Assembly: GCA_020848695.1 (NCBI GenBank)
Contig: JADLHT010000005.1
Coordinates: 1-64,000, forward strand
Reading direction: 5' to 3'
From: Saprospiraceae bacterium
GTDB taxonomy: Bacteria; Bacteroidota; Bacteroidia; Chitinophagales; Saprospiraceae
DNA: 64,000 bases
Position numbers and translations under genes: made by a program. Shown here piece after piece: positions 54,601-63,064 of this stretch. Positions within the stretch are counted from its first letter, which is position 1; each line of letters opens with the position of its first letter. A model generated the notes under the pieces. That model was given only the letters and a program-made list of their open reading frames with translations, made no database searches and had not been told where the DNA came from.

Positions 54601-54646
54601 AAAAAAAAATGGCAGAAAACAAGATCATTTCTTGCGTTTCTGCCAT
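54601..54646 (-). terminator. Terminator between the two paralogous T9SS genes
   Basis: ATGGCAGAAA (54609-54618) and TTTCTGCCAT (54637-54646) form a perfect 10-bp stem, with a nested CAAGA/TCTTG pair inside. On the minus strand it is followed by eight T (complement of 54601-54608). It ends the upstream paralog's transcript, so the downstream gene is probably separately promoted or under readthrough. Confidence 0.9.
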
Positions 54647-54661
54647 AAATGAAACAATTAT

Positions 54662-56188
54662 TTATTTTACAACGAAGAAAGATTTTTTTACGAATCCTTC
54701 GTTGGTATTTACTTTAATAATATAAGCACCAGCTGGATAGCTTGCAACATTTATTGACTTTTGGTGTATAGTAGAATTTTGATTAATTCTCTCACTGCTA
54801 ATAATATTGCCAGCACTATTTAATAGTTCCAACTGAATCGGAGATGGATTAGTTAGTTTTATCTCAATCTGAGCGAGATCTTTTGCCGGACTTGGATTGA
54901 TTTGAACAGCAATATTTGCATCTTTTTTCGGATTTTCCGTAGCAACTACTCCTCCTAATTCGAGTGCCATTGCGCAAGGAAAGAAGAAAACTTCATTGTC
55001 TGAAGCAGATGTGCTTCCGTCAAGATCTACATAGAATAGACTTGCTGCTGTCATATCAGGTCCACCTGTAGCGCCGTCCTGAGCTCTAACGCTTAGGTAA
55101 GGATAATCTTCATATTGAAGAGTCTGAGCAGCTTCTTTTGTGTTAACTAACATTCTGTGGCTAGGTACCATATCGTACCCATTAAAAATTGATTTTGTAC
55201 CGCCCGGATACATTAACGAAGCAAAATATAATACTCCACTTTCTGCCTTATATTTTGGATCAGAACTTGAAATATTTTCAAGTCCAATTCTAATGTTTAC
55301 GAAATTTCCACCGGTTGTAGAAGGAACAGTAATTGATCCTAAGGCAACCAATTCCATTTCATCATTATCAATATCATTGTTTCCATTAAGATCGGTGAAT
55401 TTGTATAGTCTTCCTTCAACATAAATATCTGCAACTCCTTCATTGGAAGCTATTGCTGTAAATAAGGTATCGATCGTTAAGCCTTCTCCATTGCTAAAGC
55501 TGAAGGGAAACATCAACTCGCGATAATCCGTACCACCACCCCAATATTGGGTGATTTGTAGAGCTTTGTTGTTCGGATTAATTCTTCCTTTAGAATACAG
55601 TTTCGGTGTAACATAAGTATTGGAAGTTAAAGTATTGTCTGTTCTTGCATTATCCGCAGAATCCTGAGAAACCGTATAAACGTATTGATATCTTCCGGTT
55701 CCTTTACCATTTTTTAAATCATAAGCTTCATTTAAAAGTCCACGTACGCTATCTGGTTCAATATCCAATCTTTCAGCAGATAACATATCATACAATTTGG
55801 TAGAACCAGAGCCGGAAAGAGGAAAATGGGTTAATACACATTGAAGTTTAGCTCCTGTTAAGGTTTTTGCTCCAAGATTTTTCATAAATGCTCCTGGTTG
55901 AAATACAGCACTGTTTTCCTTTTGAACTTCTCCAACAGGAATGGCTCCAAAGTTGGCGTTGATCACATAAGCTTCCTTAACATTAGGATTCGTGGTATAT
56001 TGAACCGAATAAATACTGTTGTCATAATCACCTGGTGCCGGAGATGCCTCCGGATTACCGTTTTCAAAAGGGACAGACAGCATTTCTGCTTTCTCGAGAT
56101 TCTTAAGTTTAAGCTTAGCAGGAAAAGTTTGGGCATTAACTAGTTTTAATGCAATTAAAAGAACAAAAAAAAGTAAGATTTTTTTCAT
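54662..56188 (-). CDS. T9SS-sorted secreted protein, paralog of the PA-domain protein
   Basis: A 508-aa exported protein starting at ATG 56188 ('KKILLFFVLLIALKLVNAQ' signal peptide); the earlier start at 56227 would bury the signal. It lacks the PA domain but shares the middle region with its downstream neighbour: 'GGGTDYRELMFPFSFSNGEG', 'DIYVEGRLYKFTD', an EF-hand-like loop encoded at 55358-55393, 'LYFASLMYPGG' and 'GGPDMTAASLFYVD'. A T9SS domain ends it ('AVQINPSPAKDLAQIEI', 'PAGAYIIKVNTNEGFVKKSFFVVK'). TAACTTTG (complement of 56225-56232) is its -7 box. The function is unknown. Confidence 0.83.
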   Translation of the reverse strand: MKKILLFFVLLIALKLVNAQTFPAKLKLKNLEKAEMLSVPFENGNPEASPAPGDYDNSIYSVQYTTNPNVKEAYVINANFGAIPVGEVQKENSAVFQPGAFMKNLGAKTLTGAKLQCVLTHFPLSGSGSTKLYDMLSAERLDIEPDSVRGLLNEAYDLKNGKGTGRYQYVYTVSQDSADNARTDNTLTSNTYVTPKLYSKGRINPNNKALQITQYWGGGTDYRELMFPFSFSNGEGLTIDTLFTAIASNEGVADIYVEGRLYKFTDLNGNNDIDNDEMELVALGSITVPSTTGGNFVNIRIGLENISSSDPKYKAESGVLYFASLMYPGGTKSIFNGYDMVPSHRMLVNTKEAAQTLQYEDYPYLSVRAQDGATGGPDMTAASLFYVDLDGSTSASDNEVFFFPCAMALELGGVVATENPKKDANIAVQINPSPAKDLAQIEIKLTNPSPIQLELLNSAGNIISSERINQNSTIHQKSINVASYPAGAYIIKVNTNEGFVKKSFFVVK

Positions 56189-56224
56189 GTAAAATTTATT
56201 TATTGATAATCTAATGTGAAAGGT

Positions 56225-56232
56225 CAAAGTTA
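56225..56232 (-). promoter_or_regulatory. -7 box (TAACTTTG) of the paralogous T9SS gene
   Basis: An exact TAnnTTTG on the minus strand, 36 nt before the ATG at 56188. Confidence 0.45.
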
Positions 56233-56304
56233 ATAAATTGTTTTTTTTAAAGCAAAAAATATTTTAATATCTTATATATCAATATATTAAACATATAAGA
56301 TTAA

Positions 56305-57267
56305 TTATATATTTTGTTTTATTGATCTTCTGATTAATTCTTCTTCATTCAGATCGTCCAGGATTAAGCCGGGAATTGGATTTTGAATACAGTAAGTAAA
56401 CGATTGAGCACTTAAAAATGCTGTTTCATTGGTAATGATATTTTTACTTCTTGTTAAATAACTTTTTATAGGTTCAAATCGTGCCAGTATTTTGGATATA
56501 TTATACTTTAATTTTATGTTTGGAGCATTGATGTTCAATATTTTACATGCTTTTTCGATGAAATTTTTGTAAATAATATTTTTTTGCCAAAGCAAATGCT
56601 TTAGACCAGAACGCTCAGTTTCTATTGCATAATGAATAGCTTGGACAACTTTCCGCACATCTATAAGTCCAATACTACCTACCGGATAGAATTTCAGTCC
56701 ATTTGCAATTTTTTGAAGGACTTGTAATGAACTTCTATTCCAATCACCTTCTCCAAGGATAATACATGGATTTAAAATAACACATTTCATTCCTTCTTCA
56801 ATGGCTCGGAATACCTCCAGTTCAGCGAGATATTTTGTTTTTGCATAATAGCTGTGAAATACAGGTCTTCCAATTGCATTTTCTGAAATTAGTAAAGGGT
56901 CAGAACTCCTGGTTAATGTAGATGCAGAGCTTAAGAAGATCAGCTTCTTGATACCCTGATCTATACATAGATTGACCAATGCTCTTGTAAGGAGTACGTT
57001 ATCTTCGTATAATTGATTCTTCATAGAAGAATTATAACTAACACAACCTGCTAAATGAATTACACAATCAACGTCCTTAAGATTTTCCATAGAGCTTAGT
57101 GATTCTATTAGATCTCCGCTAAGAACTTGGTGTTTTGAATTCTTCTGGTGCTTAGATCTTGAATGCAGTATCAAATGATACTTGTTCAGACTTTCCAAAT
57201 ATTCAATTAACTGTGTCCCAACAAATCCAGAAGCTCCGGTAATTAATATTTTTGAAGGAAGTGACAA
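56305..57267 (-). CDS. NAD-dependent epimerase/dehydratase (extended SDR)
   Basis: A 320-aa Rossmann-fold oxidoreductase. 'ILITGASGFVGTQLIEYL' is the nucleotide-binding G-x-x-G-x-x-G motif, 'VIHLAGCVSYNSS' follows, the catalytic Ser lies in 'IFLSSASTL' and Tyr/Lys in 'YYAKTKYLAE'. 'CVILNPCIILGEGDW' is typical of extended SDRs acting on nucleotide sugars or sterol/flavonoid-like substrates. It starts 6 bp after the cytochrome gene, so the two are co-transcribed. The substrate cannot be told from sequence. Confidence 0.88.
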   Translation of the reverse strand: MSLPSKILITGASGFVGTQLIEYLESLNKYHLILHSRSKHQKNSKHQVLSGDLIESLSSMENLKDVDCVIHLAGCVSYNSSMKNQLYEDNVLLTRALVNLCIDQGIKKLIFLSSASTLTRSSDPLLISENAIGRPVFHSYYAKTKYLAELEVFRAIEEGMKCVILNPCIILGEGDWNRSSLQVLQKIANGLKFYPVGSIGLIDVRKVVQAIHYAIETERSGLKHLLWQKNIIYKNFIEKACKILNINAPNIKLKYNISKILARFEPIKSYLTRSKNIITNETAFLSAQSFTYCIQNPIPGLILDDLNEEELIRRSIKQNI

Positions 57268-57273
57268 GCTTGT

Positions 57274-57579
57274 TTATTGTTTTAAAGATATTGTAAATTC
57301 TGCAACCAGTTTAATCTCTTCTTTTGTCAATTTTTCACCAAACCCAGTCATTACATTTCTACCTTTACTAATAACAAGAATTCTATCTTCAAGGCTTAAA
57401 TCAGAAAATCGGAGATCTTTAGCTCCATTGGTCATTAGATTACCTTTAATTCCATGACACAGGACACAGTTTCTTCTGAATATTTCTTTACCGGTCAGAG
57501 GCAAATCTGACTTTTTAACATTCGATTCACAAGTAAAAAAGAATGCACATATTGTCAGAACAAATGGTAATCGAAGCAT
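57274..57579 (-). CDS. Small c-type cytochrome lipoprotein
   Basis: A 101-aa exported protein with a hydrophobic leader ending in a lipobox-like 'FFFTCES' (Cys about 17). Its single haem site is 'CVLCHG' and the sixth-ligand Met lies in 'GRNVMTGFGEKLTKEEIKLVAEF', the usual C-terminal layout of class I cytochromes ('MPxF...L'). It should carry electrons in the periplasm, tethered to a membrane. It precedes the epimerase in a two-gene unit; no oxidase or dehydrogenase partner is adjacent. Confidence 0.88.
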   Translation of the reverse strand: MLRLPFVLTICAFFFTCESNVKKSDLPLTGKEIFRRNCVLCHGIKGNLMTNGAKDLRFSDLSLEDRILVISKGRNVMTGFGEKLTKEEIKLVAEFTISLKQ

Positions 57580-57680
57580 AGGCCAAAAATGTAAAAATGA
57601 ATACTTTTTAAGAACTTTTTAATTGAAAATAAGTTTATGATTCATTCAATATAAACTACAAATTATTCTCATCGCTTTTC

Positions 57681-59060
57681 ATGAAAAATCTCATTTTCAA
57701 TAGTGTAGTATTACTACATCTTCTTAGTTTAGTAAACGCTCAACAGTCTTTTACCTTAAAAGAAGCTATTCAATATGCACAAAAGAACAGTCATTCACTC
57801 AACATTCAAAAACTTGATATTTTGGATGCTGAAGACTTACTCACGGAATATAAGTCTATAGGTATGCCGAAATTAACGGGTAATGTGAGTTACAATTATT
57901 TTGTTGATATTCCTACTAATATTTTTCCCGATTTCATTTCTCCGTCTATCTATGAAGTTTTATTTAAAGAAAATCTCTTACCCAGAAAAGATTTAAATTT
58001 TGGTTCGGGAATTCCTGCTCAATTTGGAACGAAGAATAATCTTACTGCCAAATTAGATTTTTCGACCTTACTATTTGATGGAAGTTTTCTGGTAGGATTA
58101 AAAGCACAAAAACTTTATAAGGATCTCATCCGAAAGCAAATCAATCAGTCTGAATCAGAAGTGCGCTTTCAAGTAACAAAAGCATACATGGCGGTGCTGG
58201 CCGTACAGCAAAACTTAGGAATACTTGATAAAAATCTATCTAACTTAAAAAAAGTATATGATGAAGTAAATCAAATTTATAAAACAGGCTTGACTGAAAA
58301 GTTAGATGTTGACAGATTAGAATTGTCACTTCAAAATCTGAATACTGAAAAGGATAAATTACTAAGGATATATGAGGTGACTACCTTATTATTAAAATTT
58401 CAGATGTCTTTTCCGCTGAATGAGCCCATTAAAGTTTCAGAGAATTTTAATGATTTACTAAATGCGAGCCTTATTCAAATAGAAGACAAAAATTTTGCAT
58501 TGGACATTCAGAACAGGCCCGAGTATAGCGTAATTAAACAAGGAATTCAGCTTGCCGAAATTAATGTTAAAAGATATAAGATGTCATACGTGCCCAGTTT
58601 GTTTGGATTTGCAACAGCACAACGCTCGTTGCAACGCAACGACCTTTTTGACAGGAATAGTAACAAATGGTTTCCAACTACAATAGCAGGATTAAGTCTT
58701 AATGTACCAATATTTGATGGGCTGGCAACCAAAGCACATATATCAAAAGCCAAAACATTACTGGATAGAACGAGAATGCAGTTTGAAGAGTTTGAAAGAG
58801 GATCTAATCTGGCTTATGATAATGCAAAGTTGAATTATATTAACGCTAAGAATACTTTGGACTCCAGAGGTAAAACCTTATTACTTGCAGAAAGAATATA
58901 TCAGACGAGTCAAACAAAATTTAAAAGCGGCGTTGGCTCTTCCTTGGAAGTATCGACTGCAGAGAGAGACATGTATTCTGCACAAGCCAATGTCCTAGAT
59001 GCACAGATTAATTTAATAAATGCTAAGGTTGAGCTAGAGAAATCAATTGGTAAATTGTAA
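57681..59060 (+). CDS. TolC-family outer-membrane efflux protein
   Basis: A 459-aa protein with a signal peptide ('SVVLLHLLSLVNAQ') and two OEP repeats. Repeat 1 begins 'FTLKEAIQYAQKNSHSLNIQKLDI'. Repeat 2 begins near residue 275 ('RPEYSVIKQGIQLAEINVKRYKMSYVPSLFGF') and ends 'RIYQTSQTKFKSGVGSSLEVSTAERDMYSAQANVLDAQINLI'-type helices. It forms the trimeric exit duct of a tripartite efflux or type I secretion system. The usual adaptor (HlyD-like) and pump genes are not next to it; it stands alone facing recX. Confidence 0.92.
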   Translation: MKNLIFNSVVLLHLLSLVNAQQSFTLKEAIQYAQKNSHSLNIQKLDILDAEDLLTEYKSIGMPKLTGNVSYNYFVDIPTNIFPDFISPSIYEVLFKENLLPRKDLNFGSGIPAQFGTKNNLTAKLDFSTLLFDGSFLVGLKAQKLYKDLIRKQINQSESEVRFQVTKAYMAVLAVQQNLGILDKNLSNLKKVYDEVNQIYKTGLTEKLDVDRLELSLQNLNTEKDKLLRIYEVTTLLLKFQMSFPLNEPIKVSENFNDLLNASLIQIEDKNFALDIQNRPEYSVIKQGIQLAEINVKRYKMSYVPSLFGFATAQRSLQRNDLFDRNSNKWFPTTIAGLSLNVPIFDGLATKAHISKAKTLLDRTRMQFEEFERGSNLAYDNAKLNYINAKNTLDSRGKTLLLAERIYQTSQTKFKSGVGSSLEVSTAERDMYSAQANVLDAQINLINAKVELEKSIGKL

Positions 59061-59066
59061 GATTAT

Positions 59067-59552
59067 TTAAGCTTCTTTCTCTTCTTTATATTCCTTCAAG
59101 GCTTTAGTGATTAATTCAGATTCATAACCTTTTTGAAGCAAATAATTTTTAAGCTTAATGAAGCGAATTGTTTGATCAGAATTTTGTATTTCTTCAGTTT
59201 TTTTTAAAATCAGAAATTTGATTTTTGAATAATATTCTTCCTCATCAATTTCAGTCATTGCGGTTTGAATAAGTTTAGGTAAAATATTTTTCTGAATTAG
59301 AAAATTTGAAATTTTAATACGACCCCAATGCTTAATTCGGTGCTTTCCACTCACAACTGCTCTTGTGAATCTTTCTTCGTCAATATATTTTTCTTGAATA
59401 AGTCGAATTATAATTTCATCTTGCCATTCCGAATTAATTTTAAGATCTTTCATTTTTTGGATCACTTCCTGCTGACACCTTTCCTGATATGTGCAATAAT
59501 TTCGTATCTTTTCAAAGTAAATCTCACGAGTTGAATAAATTTTATTCTTCAT
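59067..59552 (-). CDS. recX: Regulatory protein RecX
   Basis: A 161-aa all-helical protein of three three-helix repeats that binds RecA filaments and limits their activity. Family signatures: 'YCTYQERCQQEVIQKMKDL', 'LIQEKYIDEERFTRAVVSGKHRIKHWGRIKISNFL' and 'LKNYLLQKGYESELITKAL'. The start overlaps the HAD gene stop by 11 bp, so the two are translationally linked. No recA is in the window. Confidence 0.88.
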   Translation of the reverse strand: MKNKIYSTREIYFEKIRNYCTYQERCQQEVIQKMKDLKINSEWQDEIIIRLIQEKYIDEERFTRAVVSGKHRIKHWGRIKISNFLIQKNILPKLIQTAMTEIDEEEYYSKIKFLILKKTEEIQNSDQTIRFIKLKNYLLQKGYESELITKALKEYKEEKEA

Positions 59553-60165
59553 TCAGATCTTTTAAAATCTTATAGATAATAACACTGATATCTTCAATCG
59601 GACTGTGACAATGAGTATTAATTCCTAAAGATTGGGCGGGAATTAAATTTTCCTGTTTATCATCAATGTATAGTGTTTCAGATGGAAGAATCTGGGATTC
59701 ATGCAATACAAACTTATAAATTTCGAGGTCAGGTTTTCGCATATGTATCAGATGTGAATAGTAGCTTTGTGAGAAGTAATTTGAAAATTTTTCAATACCC
59801 AAAGTCTGCCAGATGATCTTCATAACCTTTCTGTAATGAGTAAGATTGGTATTGCTGAGTAAGATTAATTTATAGCTTTTACTCAATTCGACCAGCATTT
59901 CAACTCTATGTTTGGGTAGTGATAATAGCATGGCATTCCATGCTTCGTAATATATTTCTGCTTGAAATACTTTCTTTGATCTTCTCTGCAATCGGTTAAA
60001 GAAAGCTTCCTCAGAGATTTCACCTCTTTCAAATGGAAAAAAAACTTCTTCATTAATATTAAGGCACTTATCAGGATCTAAAAGTTCATTCATCCTTTCA
60101 AATGTTGCTTGCTCATCGAGATCAAGAAGAACATTGCCGAAATCAAAAATAATATTTTTAATCAA
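59542..60165 (-). CDS. HAD-superfamily phosphatase (YihX-like)
   Basis: A 207-aa HAD subfamily IA hydrolase. Motif I 'IIFDFGNVLLDLD' (nucleophile Asp, with Gly at the usual second Asp as in the YihX glucose-1-phosphatase group), motif II 'LILLSNTNLTH', motif III Lys in 'MRKPDLEIY' and motif IV 'LYIDDKQENL'. The start is TTG at 60165, since a stop codon lies two codons upstream. It overlaps recX by 11 bp. A sugar-phosphate phosphatase is likely; the exact substrate is unknown. Confidence 0.87.
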   Translation of the reverse strand: MIKNIIFDFGNVLLDLDEQATFERMNELLDPDKCLNINEEVFFPFERGEISEEAFFNRLQRRSKKVFQAEIYYEAWNAMLLSLPKHRVEMLVELSKSYKLILLSNTNLTHYRKVMKIIWQTLGIEKFSNYFSQSYYSHLIHMRKPDLEIYKFVLHESQILPSETLYIDDKQENLIPAQSLGINTHCHSPIEDISVIIYKILKDLNEE

Positions 60166-60219
60166 CTTCTAAATTGAAATAAAATACTCGTGATTTTGAA
60201 ATTTCCAAAAGTATAAAAT

Positions 60220-61659
60220 TTAATAGGAAATACAGACATTTTTTGCTTCTGTAAAAAATCGCATTGCTTCCCATCCACCTTCTCGCCCTACACCACTAGC
60301 GTTCATCCCTCCAAACGGTGTGCGCAGATCCCTTACAAGCCAACAATTAATCCAAACAATTCCGGTATTTAGTTTGCTTGAAATCTGATGAGCTTTATTG
60401 ATATTCTTAGTCCATATTGTAGATGCTAAACCATAATCACTATTGTTAGCTAATTCTATTGCTTCATCATCACCTGAAAATTTTTGTAAAGTAATTACCG
60501 GACCAAAAATTTCTTCTTGATTGGTTCTGCATTGTGCGTGTAATCCTTCAATAATAGTCGGTAGTATAAATGACCCATTAGCACACTGGCCTTCTAATTT
60601 TATTTCTTGTCCACCATGTAGTATAGTGCCTCCTTCTTCTACAGCAAGTTGAATGTAAGACAAAACTTTTTTCTTATGATCTTCAGATATTAATGAGCCA
60701 AACTGTGTGTTTGGATCAAGTGGGTTTCCTATTCTTAGTTTGCTTACTTTTTCTATAAGTAATTTTTTAAATTTTTCATAAATTGATTCCTGAATTAATA
60801 TTCTTGAACCGCACAGGCAAATTTGACCCTGATTACTAAAAGCTAATCTTGAAACTTCGCTGACCGTCTTTTCTAAATCACAATCTTCAAAAATCAAACA
60901 GGGATTCTTGCCGCCTAGTTCAAGGCTTAGTTTTTTAAACATGGGCCCAGCGACAGAACTAATTATTTTTCCTGTTTTGGTTCCTCCGGTAAATGAAATG
61001 GCTTTGATACCCGGATGTTCAACAATTGCTGCACCAGCTCGCGATCCCAAACCCTGAATAATATTCAGAACTCCATTAGGTAATCCCGCTTCATTACATA
61101 TTTGTCCCAACATAGAAGCCGTTGTAGGGCTTAATTCAGAAGGTTTGGCAATAACGCAGTTGCCGCTTGCCAGTGCAGGCGCAATCTTCCAAGTAAATAA
61201 GTATAAAGGTAAATTCCATGGACTTATGCAGCCAACTGAGCCGATTGGCTGTCTTAAAGTATAGTTTATTGAATTGTAATTCGAGTGAGATTCGGATGCA
61301 AATTGTAAAGCAGCCGTTGCAAAAAATCTAAAATTCGAAGCAGCTCTCGGAATTTCAAACTCTTCGGAAAGTTTTAGCGGCTTACCGGTATCGTAAGTTT
61401 CAGCCAATGCCAGCCCGGATTTTTTTTCTTCAATCAATTCAGAGATTCTGTTCAGTATCCTAAATCTAAGATTTGGATTAAACGAAGACCATTCTTCAAA
61501 AGCTTTTTGAGAAGCCATGAATGCCAGTTCAACATCCTGAATATCACTAGAAGCAATTTCAGCATTTTTTAAACCTGTAGCTGGATTAATCTTATCAATC
61601 CACTCGTTATTTTGAGGATTGATATATACCCCATCGATAAAATTTAATATTTTATTCAT
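60220..61659 (-). CDS. Aldehyde dehydrogenase, 2-aminomuconate/2-hydroxymuconate semialdehyde type
   Basis: A 479-aa NAD-dependent dehydrogenase. 'WNLPLYLFTWKIAPALASGN', 'SFTGGTKTGK' (cofactor), general base Glu in 'LELGGKNPC' and the catalytic Cys in 'SNQGQICLCGSRI'. The end 'GIVWINCWLVRDLRTPFGGM' and 'ASGVGREGG' closely resemble ALDH8A1 and bacterial aminomuconate-semialdehyde dehydrogenases of tryptophan (kynurenine) breakdown. The ATG at 61659 is used; a TTG at 61671 is also in frame. No other kynurenine-pathway gene is adjacent. Confidence 0.88.
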   Translation of the reverse strand: MNKILNFIDGVYINPQNNEWIDKINPATGLKNAEIASSDIQDVELAFMASQKAFEEWSSFNPNLRFRILNRISELIEEKKSGLALAETYDTGKPLKLSEEFEIPRAASNFRFFATAALQFASESHSNYNSINYTLRQPIGSVGCISPWNLPLYLFTWKIAPALASGNCVIAKPSELSPTTASMLGQICNEAGLPNGVLNIIQGLGSRAGAAIVEHPGIKAISFTGGTKTGKIISSVAGPMFKKLSLELGGKNPCLIFEDCDLEKTVSEVSRLAFSNQGQICLCGSRILIQESIYEKFKKLLIEKVSKLRIGNPLDPNTQFGSLISEDHKKKVLSYIQLAVEEGGTILHGGQEIKLEGQCANGSFILPTIIEGLHAQCRTNQEEIFGPVITLQKFSGDDEAIELANNSDYGLASTIWTKNINKAHQISSKLNTGIVWINCWLVRDLRTPFGGMNASGVGREGGWEAMRFFTEAKNVCISY

Positions 61660-61782
61660 AAGTGAATACAAAGATCTTAAAGTGAATTGAAATAGGCTTT
61701 ATTTTTTTTAAGAAATAGACAGTAAATTAACAATAACAAATTTAAATTGAAACCATTAACTTGATTTCAATTACAATTAGAC

Positions 61783-62979
61783 TTAATTATTTTTTTGTAA
61801 CCTTAAAAAACCAAAACAAGTCATTACACAACATAAAAATATAACCAACCATAAGATAGAAAAACCAAATTCATCCGCAATATAACCACCAAAAAAAGGT
61901 CCGCTGATATGAGCTGCGCTGTATGCAACGGTGTAAAGAGAAGCATACTGTCCGCGATTGGAATCATCAGATCGGTTCATCCAATAAGTAAGCATAAATG
62001 GCATACTTAAAATTTCACCTATTGTGAATAACAAACAAGAAAGATATGCCAGCAGAACTAATGATCCGGCATGAATGTTAAGGACGAGAAAAGATGTTCC
62101 GACAAATAGCAACCCGAAAGCAACATAATAAAGTTCATCTTTCTTACCCGACAACTTGTGGACGGTGATCATTTCAAATGCAGCAATCAGTAATCCATTT
62201 AAAGCAAAGAGTGTTCCGATCTGATTTTCAGTGATTCCAAATTCTTTCTTTAAAAAAACCGGATACGTTGAGAATATCTGAAAGAAACATAATGCAAAAA
62301 AAAAGGACATTAGTACAAAGATTAAAAAGTCTTTGTCTTTGTAAACGGAGGAATTTGTTTTGGAGTCAACTGAATTTTTGGGGGATATTATTATTGAAGG
62401 CTTCAACACAAAAAATAAGACCAGGCCTGCAAATAAATTGGTAAATCCATCAACCCAAAACAATAATTTATAATCTATTGATGCAAGGATTCCACCTAAG
62501 CTTGCACCGACAGCCCAACCAAGATTGGTAGTCAACCTCACCAAAGAAGAACTTCTTGCTCTGTTCTCTGTATTACTGTATTGACCTATTGCTGCCATAT
62601 TTGCGGGTCGATAGGCTTCATTGATCATTGCCAGCAGAAAAGTCATTATACAGATTGAATGATATTCACGAAATGTTGATAAAATAAAAAAAGTAAAACC
62701 ACCAAAAATCAGAGTTATAATTTGAACCTTATAATGCCCATAGTAATCAGTAAGCTTCCCGCCGGCTAGAGCCCCAATAATTGAACCAAGTCCGAAACAG
62801 GTCAGAACAAAACCTGCCTTAGTTAAGCTTACACCAATATTTTGAGTCATATACATTGACATAAACGGGACGACCATAGTACCTGCGCGATTGACTAAAT
62901 TAACCAATGAAAGCAACCATACTTGTGTACTTAGTCCAGCAAAAGACTGTCTATATAAGTTATATACTGATGTTAGCAT
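61783..62979 (-). CDS. Major facilitator superfamily transporter
   Basis: A 398-aa inner-membrane carrier with about twelve helices in two bundles. The loop 2-3 signature is 'LAGGKLTDYYGHYKV' (G-x-x-x-D-x-x-G-x-[RK]), repeated more weakly in the second half ('HKLSGKKDELYYVAF'). 'INEAYRPANMAAIGQYSNTENRARSSSLVRLTTNLGWAVG' is typical of drug/sugar exporter-like MFS proteins of the MdtG/MdtH kind. It diverges from the sodium:solute symporter gene with an 85-bp gap. The substrate is unknown. Confidence 0.88.
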   Translation of the reverse strand: MLTSVYNLYRQSFAGLSTQVWLLSLVNLVNRAGTMVVPFMSMYMTQNIGVSLTKAGFVLTCFGLGSIIGALAGGKLTDYYGHYKVQIITLIFGGFTFFILSTFREYHSICIMTFLLAMINEAYRPANMAAIGQYSNTENRARSSSLVRLTTNLGWAVGASLGGILASIDYKLLFWVDGFTNLFAGLVLFFVLKPSIIISPKNSVDSKTNSSVYKDKDFLIFVLMSFFFALCFFQIFSTYPVFLKKEFGITENQIGTLFALNGLLIAAFEMITVHKLSGKKDELYYVAFGLLFVGTSFLVLNIHAGSLVLLAYLSCLLFTIGEILSMPFMLTYWMNRSDDSNRGQYASLYTVAYSAAHISGPFFGGYIADEFGFSILWLVIFLCCVMTCFGFLRLQKNN

Positions 62980-63064
62980 TCAGAAGATTGATTAACAGTG
63001 GCTCTGGACTAAAGTTTATTTCAGATTATAAAAACTTATTACATTTACTTTTAAATAACGATCA

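Noticed and set aside
61745..61772. Inverted repeat AATTGAAA...TTTCAATT after the MFS gene, as a terminator
   Set aside because: The stem has a single G-C pair and there is no real T-tract on the minus strand; chance in AT-rich DNA is likely.
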